From NCBI GenBank assembly GCA_002423905.1, contig DIVC01000072.1, forward strand, positions 4,904-21,666: DNA of 16,763 nt, in the 5' to 3' direction. The position numbers and the translations under genes are program-made. This document shows positions 1-9,138 of the stretch, piece after piece. The stretch is from Idiomarina sp. UBA6142 (lineage in GTDB: Bacteria > Pseudomonadota > Gammaproteobacteria > Enterobacterales > Alteromonadaceae). The stretch's first letter is position 1. Each line of letters opens with the position of its first letter. Below the pieces are notes generated by a model, which worked only from the letters and a program-made list of their open reading frames with translations, searched no databases and was not told where the DNA came from.

Positions 1-825
<825 letters not shown>

Positions 826-850
826 TTAGGTCGAAGGATGGTATATACAT

Positions 851-886
851 AGTATAGGACACCATAGACTATAGTGGTGTATGGTG
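851..886 (-). promoter_or_regulatory. Candidate katG promoter with overlapping operator dyad
   Basis: On the minus strand a TATACT (+ strand 851-856) matches the -10 consensus at 5 of 6 positions and lies about 47 bases before the katG ATG. No good -35 is found at 16-18 bases, as is usual for activator-dependent promoters. Just upstream is an inverted repeat with 7-bp arms, CACCATA (860-866) and TATGGTG (880-886), in a stretch with several ATAG/CTAT tetramers. OxyR is the usual peroxide-responsive activator of katG and its sites are built from such tetramers, but their spacing here does not match the 11-base OxyR periodicity. The regulator is therefore an inference. Confidence 0.35.
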
Positions 887-918
887 ATAGTTAAAAGTGA
901 GTTTTGTCGAACGGGCTG

Positions 919-944
919 ATAGATTTTTTGAATCAACAATCTAT
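919..944. promoter_or_regulatory. Second dyad upstream of katG, possible operator
   Basis: Inverted repeat with perfect 7-bp arms, ATAGATT (919-925) and AATCTAT (938-944), separated by 12 AT-rich bases. It lies about 115-140 bases upstream of the katG start and just beyond the tRNA terminator, in non-coding DNA. It could be a binding site for a dimeric regulator. No T-run follows that would suggest a terminator. The rest of 805-970 holds no coding sequence that I can support. Confidence 0.25.
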
Positions 945-973
945 GGATAAATTGATTTAACGCAAGTAAATAA

Positions 974-1002
974 AAAAGCCGCTCTGCTAGAGAGCGGCTT
1001 TT
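974..1002 (-). terminator. Rho-independent terminator of tRNA-Gly
   Basis: Perfect 12-bp stem (arms 974-985 and 991-1002) with a 5-base loop and a GC-rich core of GCCGCTCT/AGAGCGGC. On the minus strand the hairpin is followed by six T residues in total, a few bases downstream of the tRNA 3' end. It should end the tRNA transcript and insulate katG from it. Confidence 0.9.
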
Positions 1003-1008
1003 CGAATT

Positions 1009-1083
1009 TGGAGCGGGAAACGAGATTCGAACTCGCGACCCCAACCTTGGCAAGGTTGTGCTCTACCACTGAGCTATTCCCGC
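1009..1083 (-). tRNA. tRNA-Gly, anticodon GCC
   Basis: 75-nt cloverleaf read on the minus strand. The acceptor stem GCGGGAA pairs with TTCCCGC; discriminator T and an encoded CCA follow (CCA at 1011-1009). The D-arm is GCTC/GAGC, the anticodon stem CAACC/GGTTG carries loop TTGCCAA with anticodon GCC at 1051-1049, and the T-arm is GCGAG-TTCGAAT-CTCGT. It decodes GGC and GGU. In E. coli the glyVXY tRNA-Gly(GCC) genes also follow orn, so one copy here in the same place and orientation looks ancestral. Confidence 0.98.
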
Positions 1084-1127
1084 GGGGTGTTACTTGATGT
1101 TGGCACGCTGTGCTGCAACGGAGCGGA

Positions 1128-1155
1128 ATTTTACTGAATTCATGGCGCGTTGCAA
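1128..1155 (-). promoter_or_regulatory. Likely sigma-70 promoter of tRNA-Gly
   Basis: On the minus strand -35 TTGCAA (1150-1155, 4 of 6 consensus) and -10 TAAAAT (1128-1133, 5 of 6) are 16 bases apart. The -10 is followed by TCCGCTCC, a GC-rich discriminator typical of stringently controlled stable-RNA promoters. Transcription would start roughly 35-40 bases before the tRNA 5' end. It lies between orn and the tRNA, so the tRNA need not depend on orn transcription. Confidence 0.55.
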
Positions 1156-1168
1156 GTGCTTTTTTCGT

Positions 1169-1726
1169 TTATGCACTGCGAATGCTGAAAAAGTGTTCAC
1201 GGTAATAGCGTAGTTCCTCGATAGACTCACGGATATCCGCGAGTGCTGTATGTGCACCTTGCTTTTTTAATCCCGCGGCAACATCGGGTGCCCAATATTT
1301 AGCCAGCTGCTTTACCGTACTTACATCGAGGTTGCGGTAGTGCATGAACGCCTCCAACTGCGGCATATAACGCACCAAGAAACGGCGATCTTGGCCAATA
1401 CTATTGCCACATAATGGTGAACTACCGGGTTCAACATACCGCGCTAAAAATGCCAAAGTCTGTGCTTCGGCCTCAGCTTCATTGATGGTGCTTTGTTGCA
1501 CCTGTGCCAATAGACCAGAGCCGGTATGAGTGCGCACATTCCAGTTATCCATCAGCGCCAATTGCTCCGCGCTTTGGTGGATAGCTAACACCGGCCCCTC
1601 GGCAATAATGGTGAGTTGTTGGTCGGTGACAATAGTGGCAATTTCAATGATCCGGTCCTGTTCCGGGTCTAAACCAGTCATCTCTAGGTCAATCCACACC
1701 AGTCTGTCGGTTGTCGCCGTTGTCAT
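1169..1726 (-). CDS. orn: Oligoribonuclease Orn (3'-5' exoribonuclease, DEDDh family)
   Basis: Degrades 2- to 5-nt RNAs, mainly dinucleotides, to mononucleotides; also removes pGpG in bacteria that use cyclic-di-GMP. 185 residues, close to the usual 181. The DEDDh residues are visible: D13 and E15 in [11 protein letters not shown]113 in the NSIGQDR motif, and H159 and D164 in [22 protein letters not shown] (129-137) is also typical of Orn. Cytoplasmic dimer. The ATG at 1726 is preceded by an AGGA-type ribosome site. It is divergent from rsgA across about 110 bp, as in E. coli, with tRNA-Gly downstream on the same strand. C-terminal residues after YYREHFF are short and variable. Confidence 0.98.
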   Translation of the reverse strand: MTTATTDRLVWIDLEMTGLDPEQDRIIEIATIVTDQQLTIIAEGPVLAIHQSAEQLALMDNWNVRTHTGSGLLAQVQQSTINEAEAEAQTLAFLARYVEPGSSPLCGNSIGQDRRFLVRYMPQLEAFMHYRNLDVSTVKQLAKYWAPDVAAGLKKQGAHTALADIRESIEELRYYREHFFSIRSA

Positions 1727-1840
1727 ACCATCTGTCCTATCATCAGTTATAATTAAGTTCAGGCGCTATTGTGCGCATTAAGGTATGATCAATGCCAGTT
1801 TTTTGTTTCAGTAATGGTACATCAAGGACGCATACAAGGC

Positions 1841-2899
1841 GTGACAAAACGTAAGTTAAATAAAGGCCAACTGCGCCGCGTGCGCGCCAATCAAGCAAAG
1901 CGCTTGGGGCAAGGTGAGCACAATAGCGCAGCATTAGACGGGCCGTTAGGAGCCACCGAAGCCGGCGTGGTGATCAGTCGCTATGGTCAACAAGCGATTA
2001 TAGCCGATAGCAACGAACAGACCGTTCGCTGCCATATTCGCCGTGGTGTTGAATCGTTAGTTAGTGGCGATGATGTGGTCTGGCGACGCATTGAAGAACA
2101 AGCCAATGACGATGTTGGCGGGGTGATTGAAGCGGTACAACCACGCCGCTCGTTGTTGAGTCGACCTGACTACTACGATGGTCTCAAGCCAGTCGCGGCC
2201 AATGTCGATCAAATTTTAATTATCTCCAGCGTGCGCCCTGCATTTTCTAGCCAGATCATCGATCGCTATTTAGTCGCCTGTGAAGATATTGAAGTAACGC
2301 CTGTCATTGTGCTCAATAAGGCTGACTTACTCGATGACATTGAAACGACCGAGCGCGACGAAATAGAGCAAGCGCTAGCGATGTATAGCGCCATTGGCTA
2401 TCAAGTGCTGAGGGTCAGTGCCAAGGTATCCGTCGGCATGGATGACTTAAACGATTTCTTAAACAATCACGTATCCATTGTGGTGGGTCAATCTGGAGTG
2501 GGTAAATCGTCAATAGTCAATGTACTGCTGCCTGAGGTTGATGCTGATGTTGGCGCAATTTCGGATAATTCCGGGTTAGGCCAACATACGACTACGGTAG
2601 CCACCCGTTATTTGTTGCCGCAAGGTGGTGTGCTCATCGATTCACCCGGTATTCGCGAGTTTGCCTTGTGGCATCTTGACCCCGAACGAGTCGCTTATTG
2701 TTTTAGGGATTTTCGCGATTTCTTGGGGGGCTGTAAATTTCGTGACTGCAAACACCTTGATGATCCCGGCTGCGCGTTACGCGCGGCAGCAGAAAGTGGT
2801 GCGTTACACCCCCTTCGACTGTACAATTTCCATAAGATAATTGAATCGATGGTGAGCCAAAAGCCATCTCGTGTTTCTGCTAGAGGTAAAAAAGAGTGA
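1841..2899 (+). CDS. rsgA: Small ribosomal subunit biogenesis GTPase RsgA
   Basis: Circularly permuted GTPase that checks late 30S subunit maturation and releases RbfA. I place the start at GTG 1841, giving 352 residues (E. coli 350), because the N-terminus [18 protein letters not shown] aligns with the family start. ATG codons at 1814 and 1769 would add 9 or 24 unusual residues; an AAGGA lies 12 bases before the GTG, so 1814 is not excluded. An N-terminal OB fold (about 35-115) is followed by permuted G motifs: NKAD (159-162, G4), GQSGVGKSS (216-224, G1), HTTT (249-252, G2) and DSPG (267-270, G3). The C-terminal zinc knuckle has C298, C303, H305 and C311. The stop overlaps the psd start by four bases. 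Confidence 0.96.
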   Translation: MTKRKLNKGQLRRVRANQAKRLGQGEHNSAALDGPLGATEAGVVISRYGQQAIIADSNEQTVRCHIRRGVESLVSGDDVVWRRIEEQANDDVGGVIEAVQPRRSLLSRPDYYDGLKPVAANVDQILIISSVRPAFSSQIIDRYLVACEDIEVTPVIVLNKADLLDDIETTERDEIEQALAMYSAIGYQVLRVSAKVSVGMDDLNDFLNNHVSIVVGQSGVGKSSIVNVLLPEVDADVGAISDNSGLGQHTTTVATRYLLPQGGVLIDSPGIREFALWHLDPERVAYCFRDFRDFLGGCKFRDCKHLDDPGCALRAAAESGALHPLRLYNFHKIIESMVSQKPSRVSARGKKE

Positions 2900-3765
2900 A
2901 TTGGGACAAGCTAAAAATTCAAGCGCAGCATATCACCCCGAAACATGCACTATCACGGCTGGTGGGCTCATTTGCTGCTGCCCGTGCAGGTTGGTTTACC
3001 CAACTATTTATTCGTTGGTTTATTAAGCAATACAACATTGATATGAGTGAGGCGGTGCATGAAGATCCGCGCGCCTACAAAACCTTTAATGAATTTTTCA
3101 CCCGTTACTTGAAGCCTGAACTGCGCCCGTTATTAGCTGATAAGCCTGAGTTGTTTGCCCACCCTGTCGATGGCGCAATAAGTCAGTTGGGTGACATCGA
3201 AGACGGTCGTATCTTTCAGGCCAAAGGCCATGATTATAGTTTGGTTGAGCTACTGGGCGGTGACCCTCGTGATGCACACCCGTTTAAGAACGGTGACTTT
3301 GCGACGATTTATTTAGCGCCAAAAGACTATCACCGTATTCATATGCCATGCGATGGTATTTTGCGCAAAATGATTTATGTTCCAGGTGACTTGTATTCGG
3401 TGAATCCACTGACAGTGGCTAATGTACCGAACTTATTTGCCCGTAATGAGCGGGTCGTCGCTATTTTTGACTGCGAATTTGGTAAGTTTGCTATGGTCTT
3501 AGTCGGTGCCACTATTGTCGCCAGTATTGGTACTGTCTGGTCAGATACTGTCACCCCGCCGCGCGGCGCCAAAGTGCACAGTTGGGACTATCCAGCGAGC
3601 GGTGACAATGCCATTGTGCTGAAAAAAGGCGAAGAAATGGGCCATTTCAAACTTGGTTCCACCATTGTCATGGCATTTCCCGAAGATGTGATTGATTTTG
3701 CCGATGACTTAGAACCTGGCACGGTCACCCGCATGGGTGCCGTGCTTGGTGAGCGTGACGACTAA
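2896..3765 (+). CDS. psd: Phosphatidylserine decarboxylase proenzyme Psd
   Basis: Converts phosphatidylserine to phosphatidylethanolamine, the main membrane lipid, on the inner membrane. The 289-residue proenzyme is a little shorter than the 322 of E. coli, lacking its C-terminal extension. The self-cleavage motif LGST is at 253-256; cleavage before S255 gives the small alpha chain with its pyruvoyl group. The processing residues D92 (HPVDG) and H149 (HRIHMP) are present, along with [10 protein letters not shown] and [11 protein letters not shown]. The start is GTG at 2896, overlapping the rsgA stop as GTGA, so translation is probably coupled. The rsgA-psd pair is conserved across gammaproteobacteria. 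Confidence 0.97.
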   Translation: MNWDKLKIQAQHITPKHALSRLVGSFAAARAGWFTQLFIRWFIKQYNIDMSEAVHEDPRAYKTFNEFFTRYLKPELRPLLADKPELFAHPVDGAISQLGDIEDGRIFQAKGHDYSLVELLGGDPRDAHPFKNGDFATIYLAPKDYHRIHMPCDGILRKMIYVPGDLYSVNPLTVANVPNLFARNERVVAIFDCEFGKFAMVLVGATIVASIGTVWSDTVTPPRGAKVHSWDYPASGDNAIVLKKGEEMGHFKLGSTIVMAFPEDVIDFADDLEPGTVTRMGAVLGERDD

Positions 3766-3781
3766 ATGAGATTAAACCGAG

Positions 3782-3807
3782 CGCCGCGCTGATTATTCCG
3801 CGCGGCG
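3782..3807. terminator. GC-rich hairpin between convergent psd and the RND pump gene
   Basis: Inverted repeat with 7-bp arms CGCCGCG (3782-3788) and CGCGGCG (3801-3807) and a 12-base loop. It lies 16 bases after the psd stop and includes the last codons and stop of the convergent pump gene. It has no clear T-run on either strand, so termination in both directions is only an inference from its position. Confidence 0.3.
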
Positions 3808-6800
3808 ATCTGGATACTGCTGCTCCAAGGCAGCAATATCATGGGTGCGTTTCATCGGCGACGTGGTATTGCGCGCCAACAATGAATACAGTGACGGTAT
3901 CACAAAAATTGTCAGGAACGCTGACAACGCCACCCCAGAGAAGATCACCACGCCGATAACCATGCGGCTTTCTGCACCCGGTCCACTGCCTAAGATCAAC
4001 GGCACCGCACTCATCAGGGTAGTAAACGCCGTCATCACGATAGGCCGCAAGCGTTGTTGTGCTGCACGTACCACCGCCTCATCAAAATTCATTCCAGCAT
4101 CACGCAGTTGATTGGAGAACTCAACAATCAAAATACCATTCTTAGCCGCCAAACCAATCAACATCACAATACCAATCTGGCTGTATATATTCAGGGTCAA
4201 ATCACCCAAATACAGGCCGATTATGGCACCAAGCAGTGCCAGCGGTACCATCAGCATGATCACAAAGGGGTGCACAAAACTCTCAAACTGCGCGGCAAGT
4301 ACCAAATAGGCAATCACTAGCGCTAAAATAAAGACAAAGATCACTGAGCTACCACTGTCTTTATACAGCTGAGATTCGCCTTTGTAGGCTATCGATACAT
4401 CATCCGGCATCTTATCGCGTACTATATTTTCAAGGTAACTGAGCGCTTCACCTAACGAGTAGCCCTCAGCAAGGTTGGCCTCAATGGTGATACTACGCAT
4501 CCGGTTAAAGCGATTGAGGTTGCCCGCGGTAGCTCGCTCTTCAATAGTGACCAAATTCGATAATGGAATTAACGATTGAGTCGCGTTCGAGCGCACATAA
4601 ATATTATCAATCGTGGTTGGGCTACGATAATCCGAGCGTTCACCTTCAAGGATTACGTCATACTCTTCACCCCGATCGATAAAGGTAGTGGCTCGACGTT
4701 GACCTAACATGGTCTCGAGCGTTCGTCCAATATCACCCACCGATACACCCAAATCAGACGCACGCTCTTGATCAATACGAATCAGCAATTGTGGTAAGGT
4801 TTCTTTGAAGTCACTGTCGAGCTCTAATAGATTAGGATTTTTACTCGCTTCATCGAGCAGAATATCGCGATACACTGCTAATTGCTCATAGGTATTGCCT
4901 TGTAATACGAACTGTACCGGACGGCCGCCGCCGCCACTGATACCGCTGCGCATAAAGCCAAAGGCTCTTACCCCAGAAACTTGTGCTAGCTCTTTCTGTA
5001 CTTTATCCATCAGCTCAAAGGTAGACCAATCACGTTGTTCAAACGGAATGGAGCCGACAATCGCTATGCCCGCTGAATTACCCCAGCCCGGAGTACGGAT
5101 CAGCAAACGGTCAATCTCGCCGCTATCAAGATATTTCATTAAAATAGTTTCAATTTGACGCATATGGCCGGCATTTGATTCAAAGCTTGCGCCTTCAGCG
5201 CTGCGCACCTGTACAAAAAATGTACCGCGATCCTCTGGTGGAACAAATTCTTGAGGTATTATTTTAAGCAAATTATAAGACACCACCGCCGCTAAAATAA
5301 CCAGCACCGCGGCCATCACTGGATAGCGCAATGTGCGCTGTAATACTCTTACGTAGCCTGCTTCGACCCAACCGAAGATGCGATCAGCGGTACGTCCAAC
5401 CACACTACGGTTCTCATTTTTGCGTAATAATTTGGAACTGAGCATGGGTGTAAGTGTTAACGCGGCGACACTTGAAAACGCCACAGCAGCGGCTATCGCC
5501 AAGGCAAACTCGGTGAATAGTTGACCGATATTGCCATCCAAAAATGCTAAGGGTACAAACACAGCAATTAAAACCAGCGTTGTAGCTATAACTGCAAAGC
5601 CTACTTCACGAGCACCACGATAGGCTGCCAGTAAGGGTGGCTCGCCCATTTCAATGCGGCGGTAGATGTTTTCCAACACCACGATGGAATCGTCAACCAC
5701 CAGACCAATCGCTAACACCAATGCCAGCAAGGTTAATAGGTTAATAGAGAAACCCATTGCAAATAAGGCAATGTAGGAGGCGATAATCGCAACCGGTACC
5801 GTTAAGGCGGGAATCAGCGTGGCCCGAACGTTACCTAAGAACAGGTAAATCACCACCACCACTAAGCTCATCGCAATGCCTAAGGTGTTGTAGACCTCGT
5901 CGATTGATCCCTTGATAAAAATCGATGAATCATAACTTTCAACGATAATCATACTCTCTGGTAAGCTTTCAGCAATGCGGGCAATTTCCGCCTTGACGTT
6001 TTGCACCACATCAAGCGTATTAGCCTTGGACTGCTTCACAATACCAACACCGATCATGTTGATACCGTTACCACGAAACTCACTTCTATCGTCTTCAGAA
6101 TCGAGTTGGACCCGGGCTACTTCACCGAGCCGCACCAACTGTCCGCCGTCACCCCGGCGGATCACTAAGCGCTTGAAGTCTTCCTCAGATAAATAAGAAC
6201 GTGCCACCCGCACACTGAATTCACGATCAATCGACTCCACTTCGCCAGCGGGCAGTTCAACGTTTTCAGCACGCAAACGACTTTCAATATCGGTGACGGT
6301 GATATTACGGGCGGCCATAGCATCGCGATCTAACCATATTCGCATGGCATACTTACGTTCACCGCCAATTTGAATGCGCGCTACACCATCGACCACCGAT
6401 AGCCGGTCGATCACGTAGCGATTGGCATAATCACTCAGTTCAAGAGTGGTCATGGTGTCACTGCGTAGGTTGTACCAAACGATGGGGTTGTCATCAGTAT
6501 CGGCTTTCGATACTTCCGGCGGGTCCACTTGCTCCGGCAAGCTATCGATGACCCGTGATACTCGGTCTCGAACATCATTTGCCGCGGCATCAATATCGCG
6601 ATTCAGAGTAAATTCAATACTGATACGCGAGCGCCCGTTGCGGCTGGTCGAGTTGATATTTTTGATCCCCTCAATACCACTGATACGGTCTTCAATAATT
6701 TGTGTGATCTGGGTTTCAACAATTTCGGCCGAGGCACCTCGGTAGCTGGTATCAATAGAGACTACCGGCGGGTCGATATCAGGGTATTCGCGCAGCGGCA

Positions 6801-6894
6801 ACAGGGTGAAACAGACAATACCGAATACCAATAAGAGAATATTAACAACCGACGCGAAAACGGGGCGTTTAACCGACAGATCAGACAGTAGCAT
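3793..6894 (-). CDS. RND-family (HAE1) efflux pump, inner-membrane permease
   Basis: Proton-driven trimeric pump that captures hydrophobic compounds from the periplasm and outer leaflet. 1033 residues, normal for the family. TM1 is at about 12-31, then a large periplasmic loop (about 35-335), TM2-TM6 (about 337-485), TM7 (524-545), a second periplasmic loop (about 550-848) and TM8-TM12 (850-1006). Proton-relay residues are D401/D402 in TM4 (GLVVDDSIVVLENI) and K918 in TM10 (GLAAKNGILIVEF). The glycine-rich stretch GISGGGGRP is at 651-659. It starts 3 bases after the adaptor stop, so it is in that operon. No TolC-type channel or regulator lies beside it, so an outer-membrane partner elsewhere is likely. 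Substrate cannot be told from sequence; AcrB/MexB-like drug efflux is more likely than metal export. Confidence 0.95.
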   Translation of the reverse strand: MLLSDLSVKRPVFASVVNILLLVFGIVCFTLLPLREYPDIDPPVVSIDTSYRGASAEIVETQITQIIEDRISGIEGIKNINSTSRNGRSRISIEFTLNRDIDAAANDVRDRVSRVIDSLPEQVDPPEVSKADTDDNPIVWYNLRSDTMTTLELSDYANRYVIDRLSVVDGVARIQIGGERKYAMRIWLDRDAMAARNITVTDIESRLRAENVELPAGEVESIDREFSVRVARSYLSEEDFKRLVIRRGDGGQLVRLGEVARVQLDSEDDRSEFRGNGINMIGVGIVKQSKANTLDVVQNVKAEIARIAESLPESMIIVESYDSSIFIKGSIDEVYNTLGIAMSLVVVVIYLFLGNVRATLIPALTVPVAIIASYIALFAMGFSINLLTLLALVLAIGLVVDDSIVVLENIYRRIEMGEPPLLAAYRGAREVGFAVIATTLVLIAVFVPLAFLDGNIGQLFTEFALAIAAAVAFSSVAALTLTPMLSSKLLRKNENRSVVGRTADRIFGWVEAGYVRVLQRTLRYPVMAAVLVILAAVVSYNLLKIIPQEFVPPEDRGTFFVQVRSAEGASFESNAGHMRQIETILMKYLDSGEIDRLLIRTPGWGNSAGIAIVGSIPFEQRDWSTFELMDKVQKELAQVSGVRAFGFMRSGISGGGGRPVQFVLQGNTYEQLAVYRDILLDEASKNPNLLELDSDFKETLPQLLIRIDQERASDLGVSVGDIGRTLETMLGQRRATTFIDRGEEYDVILEGERSDYRSPTTIDNIYVRSNATQSLIPLSNLVTIEERATAGNLNRFNRMRSITIEANLAEGYSLGEALSYLENIVRDKMPDDVSIAYKGESQLYKDSGSSVIFVFILALVIAYLVLAAQFESFVHPFVIMLMVPLALLGAIIGLYLGDLTLNIYSQIGIVMLIGLAAKNGILIVEFSNQLRDAGMNFDEAVVRAAQQRLRPIVMTAFTTLMSAVPLILGSGPGAESRMVIGVVIFSGVALSAFLTIFVIPSLYSLLARNTTSPMKRTHDIAALEQQYPDRRAE

Positions 6895-6897
6895 GGC

Positions 6898-7956
6898 TTA
6901 GTTCTCCATGACGGTGACAGTAACACCATCGCGCAGCCGCACAATACCCTCGGTAACCACACGCACACCTGGCTGCAAACCATCCACCACTTCAACAATG
7001 CCGGGTTTACGACGACCGATGGTAATTTGCTGCTGCTTAGCCACATTGTCGCTGCCGACAACATAGACATAATGCCGATCTTGAATCGGTACAATGGCCC
7101 GTTCTGGTAATACCAAGGTGCTATCAACACTGCGCAGCAGGTTCACCCGTAACAGCATACCAGGGCGCAACTTTAAGCCCTCGTTAGGAATTTCGGCACG
7201 CACTAGAATCGCCCGTGTAAGTGGATCAACGCGCGAATCGATACTCCGAATAACCCCAGTAAACGCTTCACCTGGATACGCATCACTGCGAGCGGATACT
7301 TGCTGACCGACCTTGAGGCTGGCAAAAAATAGCTCTGGTACATTAAAATCGAGTTTGATCGGGGATATATCATCGAGGGTGGTGATTTGCGCACCGGGGC
7401 TGACCAGCGAGCCATTACTGATTTGGCGCACACCAAGGCGACCACCGAAGGGGGCACTGATGCGCTTTTGCGCTAACTGCGTTTCGGACACTTCAAGTTG
7501 GGCAATAATTTCTTTAACCACTACATCTTGGCTTTCGAGTTGTTGCTGTGAGGCGGCATTTTGACGGCTCAAATCGAGTAAACGTTGATATTGACGATTC
7601 GCCTCGGCTAAACGGAATTTTAACTCCTGCACCCGCGCCGTTTCCTCGCGCGACTCCATTTCGACTAACAACTGACCGGCTTCAACCACCTCACCGTCAT
7701 CAAAATGGACACGGGTTACAATGTCTTGGACTTGTGCAGTAACAATGATGGATTCGTTCGCTCGTGCGGTACCTAAGGCTTCGATGACATCACGAAATTC
7801 ACTGATTTGTAACGTTTGTAACCGCACTGGCACCGCTTGTTGTGGACGTTCATTGGCACTCGGACCATTGTCTGCAAACCACGTCAAATACACTGCGGTG
7901 GCGCCCAGCGCGACTACAAACAAAGAAATTGGGTTGATCAGTTGCCGAAATGCCAT
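6898..7956 (-). CDS. Efflux periplasmic adaptor (membrane fusion protein, HlyD/AcrA type)
   Basis: Links the RND pump to an outer-membrane channel. 352 residues. One N-terminal hydrophobic segment at about 11-27 with no lipobox cysteine suggests an inner-membrane anchor or uncleaved signal rather than a lipoprotein like AcrA. Next come a barrel-sandwich (lipoyl-like) half at about 70-100, a coiled-coil hairpin at about 103-160 (QELKFRLAEANRQYQRL and the following heptads), the second lipoyl half (KRISAPFGGRLGVRQI), a beta-barrel and a membrane-proximal domain. It is the first gene of the operon; the ATG at 7956 has a GAGGG six bases upstream. Regulation is unknown, as no repressor gene is nearby. 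Confidence 0.93.
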   Translation of the reverse strand: MAFRQLINPISLFVVALGATAVYLTWFADNGPSANERPQQAVPVRLQTLQISEFRDVIEALGTARANESIIVTAQVQDIVTRVHFDDGEVVEAGQLLVEMESREETARVQELKFRLAEANRQYQRLLDLSRQNAASQQQLESQDVVVKEIIAQLEVSETQLAQKRISAPFGGRLGVRQISNGSLVSPGAQITTLDDISPIKLDFNVPELFFASLKVGQQVSARSDAYPGEAFTGVIRSIDSRVDPLTRAILVRAEIPNEGLKLRPGMLLRVNLLRSVDSTLVLPERAIVPIQDRHYVYVVGSDNVAKQQQITIGRRKPGIVEVVDGLQPGVRVVTEGIVRLRDGVTVTVMEN

Positions 7957-8024
7957 AAGTCCCTCGATATACTACATTCATGGTTGCTATTGTAACCCAG
8001 TGTTATACGGAGGGAGTACCGCTT

Positions 8025-8062
8025 AACGCTCAATCATATGGCTTTACCGCAAATTGAGCGCT
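8025..8062. promoter_or_regulatory. Inverted repeat between hemE and the efflux operon
   Basis: Arms CGCTCAAT (8027-8034) and ATTGAGCG (8053-8060) are perfect, extend to 10 bp with one mismatch, and are 18 bases apart. It lies 70-105 bases upstream of the adaptor start and just after hemE on the same strand. A T-run is lacking, so a terminator is doubtful. The position suits either an operator for the efflux operon or a weak hemE terminator. A second short hairpin, AGCCTA/TAGGCT (8071-8076 and 8084-8089), overlaps the hemE stop. Confidence 0.3.
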
Positions 8063-8073
8063 CAGCGAGTAGC

Positions 8074-9138
8074 CTAGCGGTGATAGGCTGGGCTTAATTT
8101 ATGCACCGCCTCAATAAATGCACCCGCGTGTTCTGGATCAACTTCGGGATGAATACCGTGGCCGAGGTTAAACACATGGCCGTTGCCTTTGCCATAACTG
8201 GCGAGGATGGTAGCCACTTCAGCTTCAATTCGAGCTGGCGGCGCATAGAGAATACTCGGGTCCATATTGCCTTGCAGTGCCACTTTATCACCCACCAACT
8301 GCCGCGCGGTGGCTAGGTCAGTGGTCCAATCAACACCTAAAGCGTCACAACCACTGGCTGCCATATCATTCAGCCAGGTACCGCCGTTCTTGGTAAACAA
8401 CGTGACCGGCACTTGGCGACCATCGGCATGACGGGTTAAACCACTCACGATTTTGCTCATATAGGCCAGCGAGAATTCACGGTAATCACGCGGGCTCAGC
8501 ACGCCACCCCAGGTATCAAAAATCATCACTGCTTGCGCACCGGCGGCAATTTGCGCATTCAGGTATAAGGTGACCGATTGCGCCAGTTTGTCGAGCAACA
8601 CATGCATCGCTTGCGGTTCAGCAAACATCAATCGTTTTACTTCGCTGAAGTTCTTGGTGCTACCACCTTCAACCATATAAGTTGCCAGCGTCCACGGGCT
8701 ACCGGAAAAGCCAATCAAGGGAACCGAACCATTGAGTTCACGACGAATCGTACGGACCGCGTCCATCACATAACGTAATTCAACTTCTGGATCAGGAATT
8801 GGCAGTTGCTCGATAGCACTCATGCTGCGTAACACATGCTGAAAGCGCGGACCTTCGCCAGCTTCAAAGTAAAGTCCCAAGCCCATCGCATCAGGAATAG
8901 TCAAAATGTCGGAAAACAAAATGGCCGCGTCCAAGGCAAATCGACGCAACGGCTGCAAGGTCACTTCACAAGCCAATTCGGGGTTCTTGCACAAGGCCAT
9001 GAAATCACCGGCTTGCTTGCGTATTTGGCGATACTCTGGCAAATAGCGGCCGGCTTGCCGCATCATCCAAATCGGCGTGCGTTCTGTTGGTTGACGCAAC
9101 AGTGCACGTAAGTAAACATCATTTTTTAATTCAGTCAT
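8074..9138 (-). CDS. hemE: Uroporphyrinogen decarboxylase HemE
   Basis: Decarboxylates the four acetate side chains of uroporphyrinogen III to give coproporphyrinogen III in heme synthesis; cytoplasmic dimer, no cofactor. 354 residues, the same as E. coli. The first family signature, [16 protein letters not shown] (22-37), includes R27 and R31. D77 in [12 protein letters not shown] is the substrate-binding aspartate. The second signature, [17 protein letters not shown] (143-159), includes Y154. H327 in [14 protein letters not shown] is also conserved. It overlaps the nudC stop by four bases (ATGA), so the two are co-translated, an arrangement shared with E. coli. Confidence 0.98.
   Translation of the reverse strand: MTELKNDVYLRALLRQPTERTPIWMMRQAGRYLPEYRQIRKQAGDFMALCKNPELACEVTLQPLRRFALDAAILFSDILTIPDAMGLGLYFEAGEGPRFQHVLRSMSAIEQLPIPDPEVELRYVMDAVRTIRRELNGSVPLIGFSGSPWTLATYMVEGGSTKNFSEVKRLMFAEPQAMHVLLDKLAQSVTLYLNAQIAAGAQAVMIFDTWGGVLSPRDYREFSLAYMSKIVSGLTRHADGRQVPVTLFTKNGGTWLNDMAASGCDALGVDWTTDLATARQLVGDKVALQGNMDPSILYAPPARIEAEVATILASYGKGNGHVFNLGHGIHPEVDPEHAGAFIEAVHKLSPAYHR

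Noticed and set aside
826..1053. Minus-strand open frame of 75 codons across the katG-tRNA gap
   Set aside because: It overlaps the tRNA 3' part, its terminator and the katG promoter region, and its translation resembles no family.
3845..4320. Plus-strand open frames antisense to the RND pump gene
   Set aside because: They are mirror frames of a well-supported 1033-residue gene, overlap each other in different frames and lack ribosome sites or recognisable domains.
7721..8026. Plus-strand frame of 101 codons over the adaptor gene start
   Set aside because: It is mostly antisense to the adaptor N-terminus, with low-complexity composition and no family resemblance.
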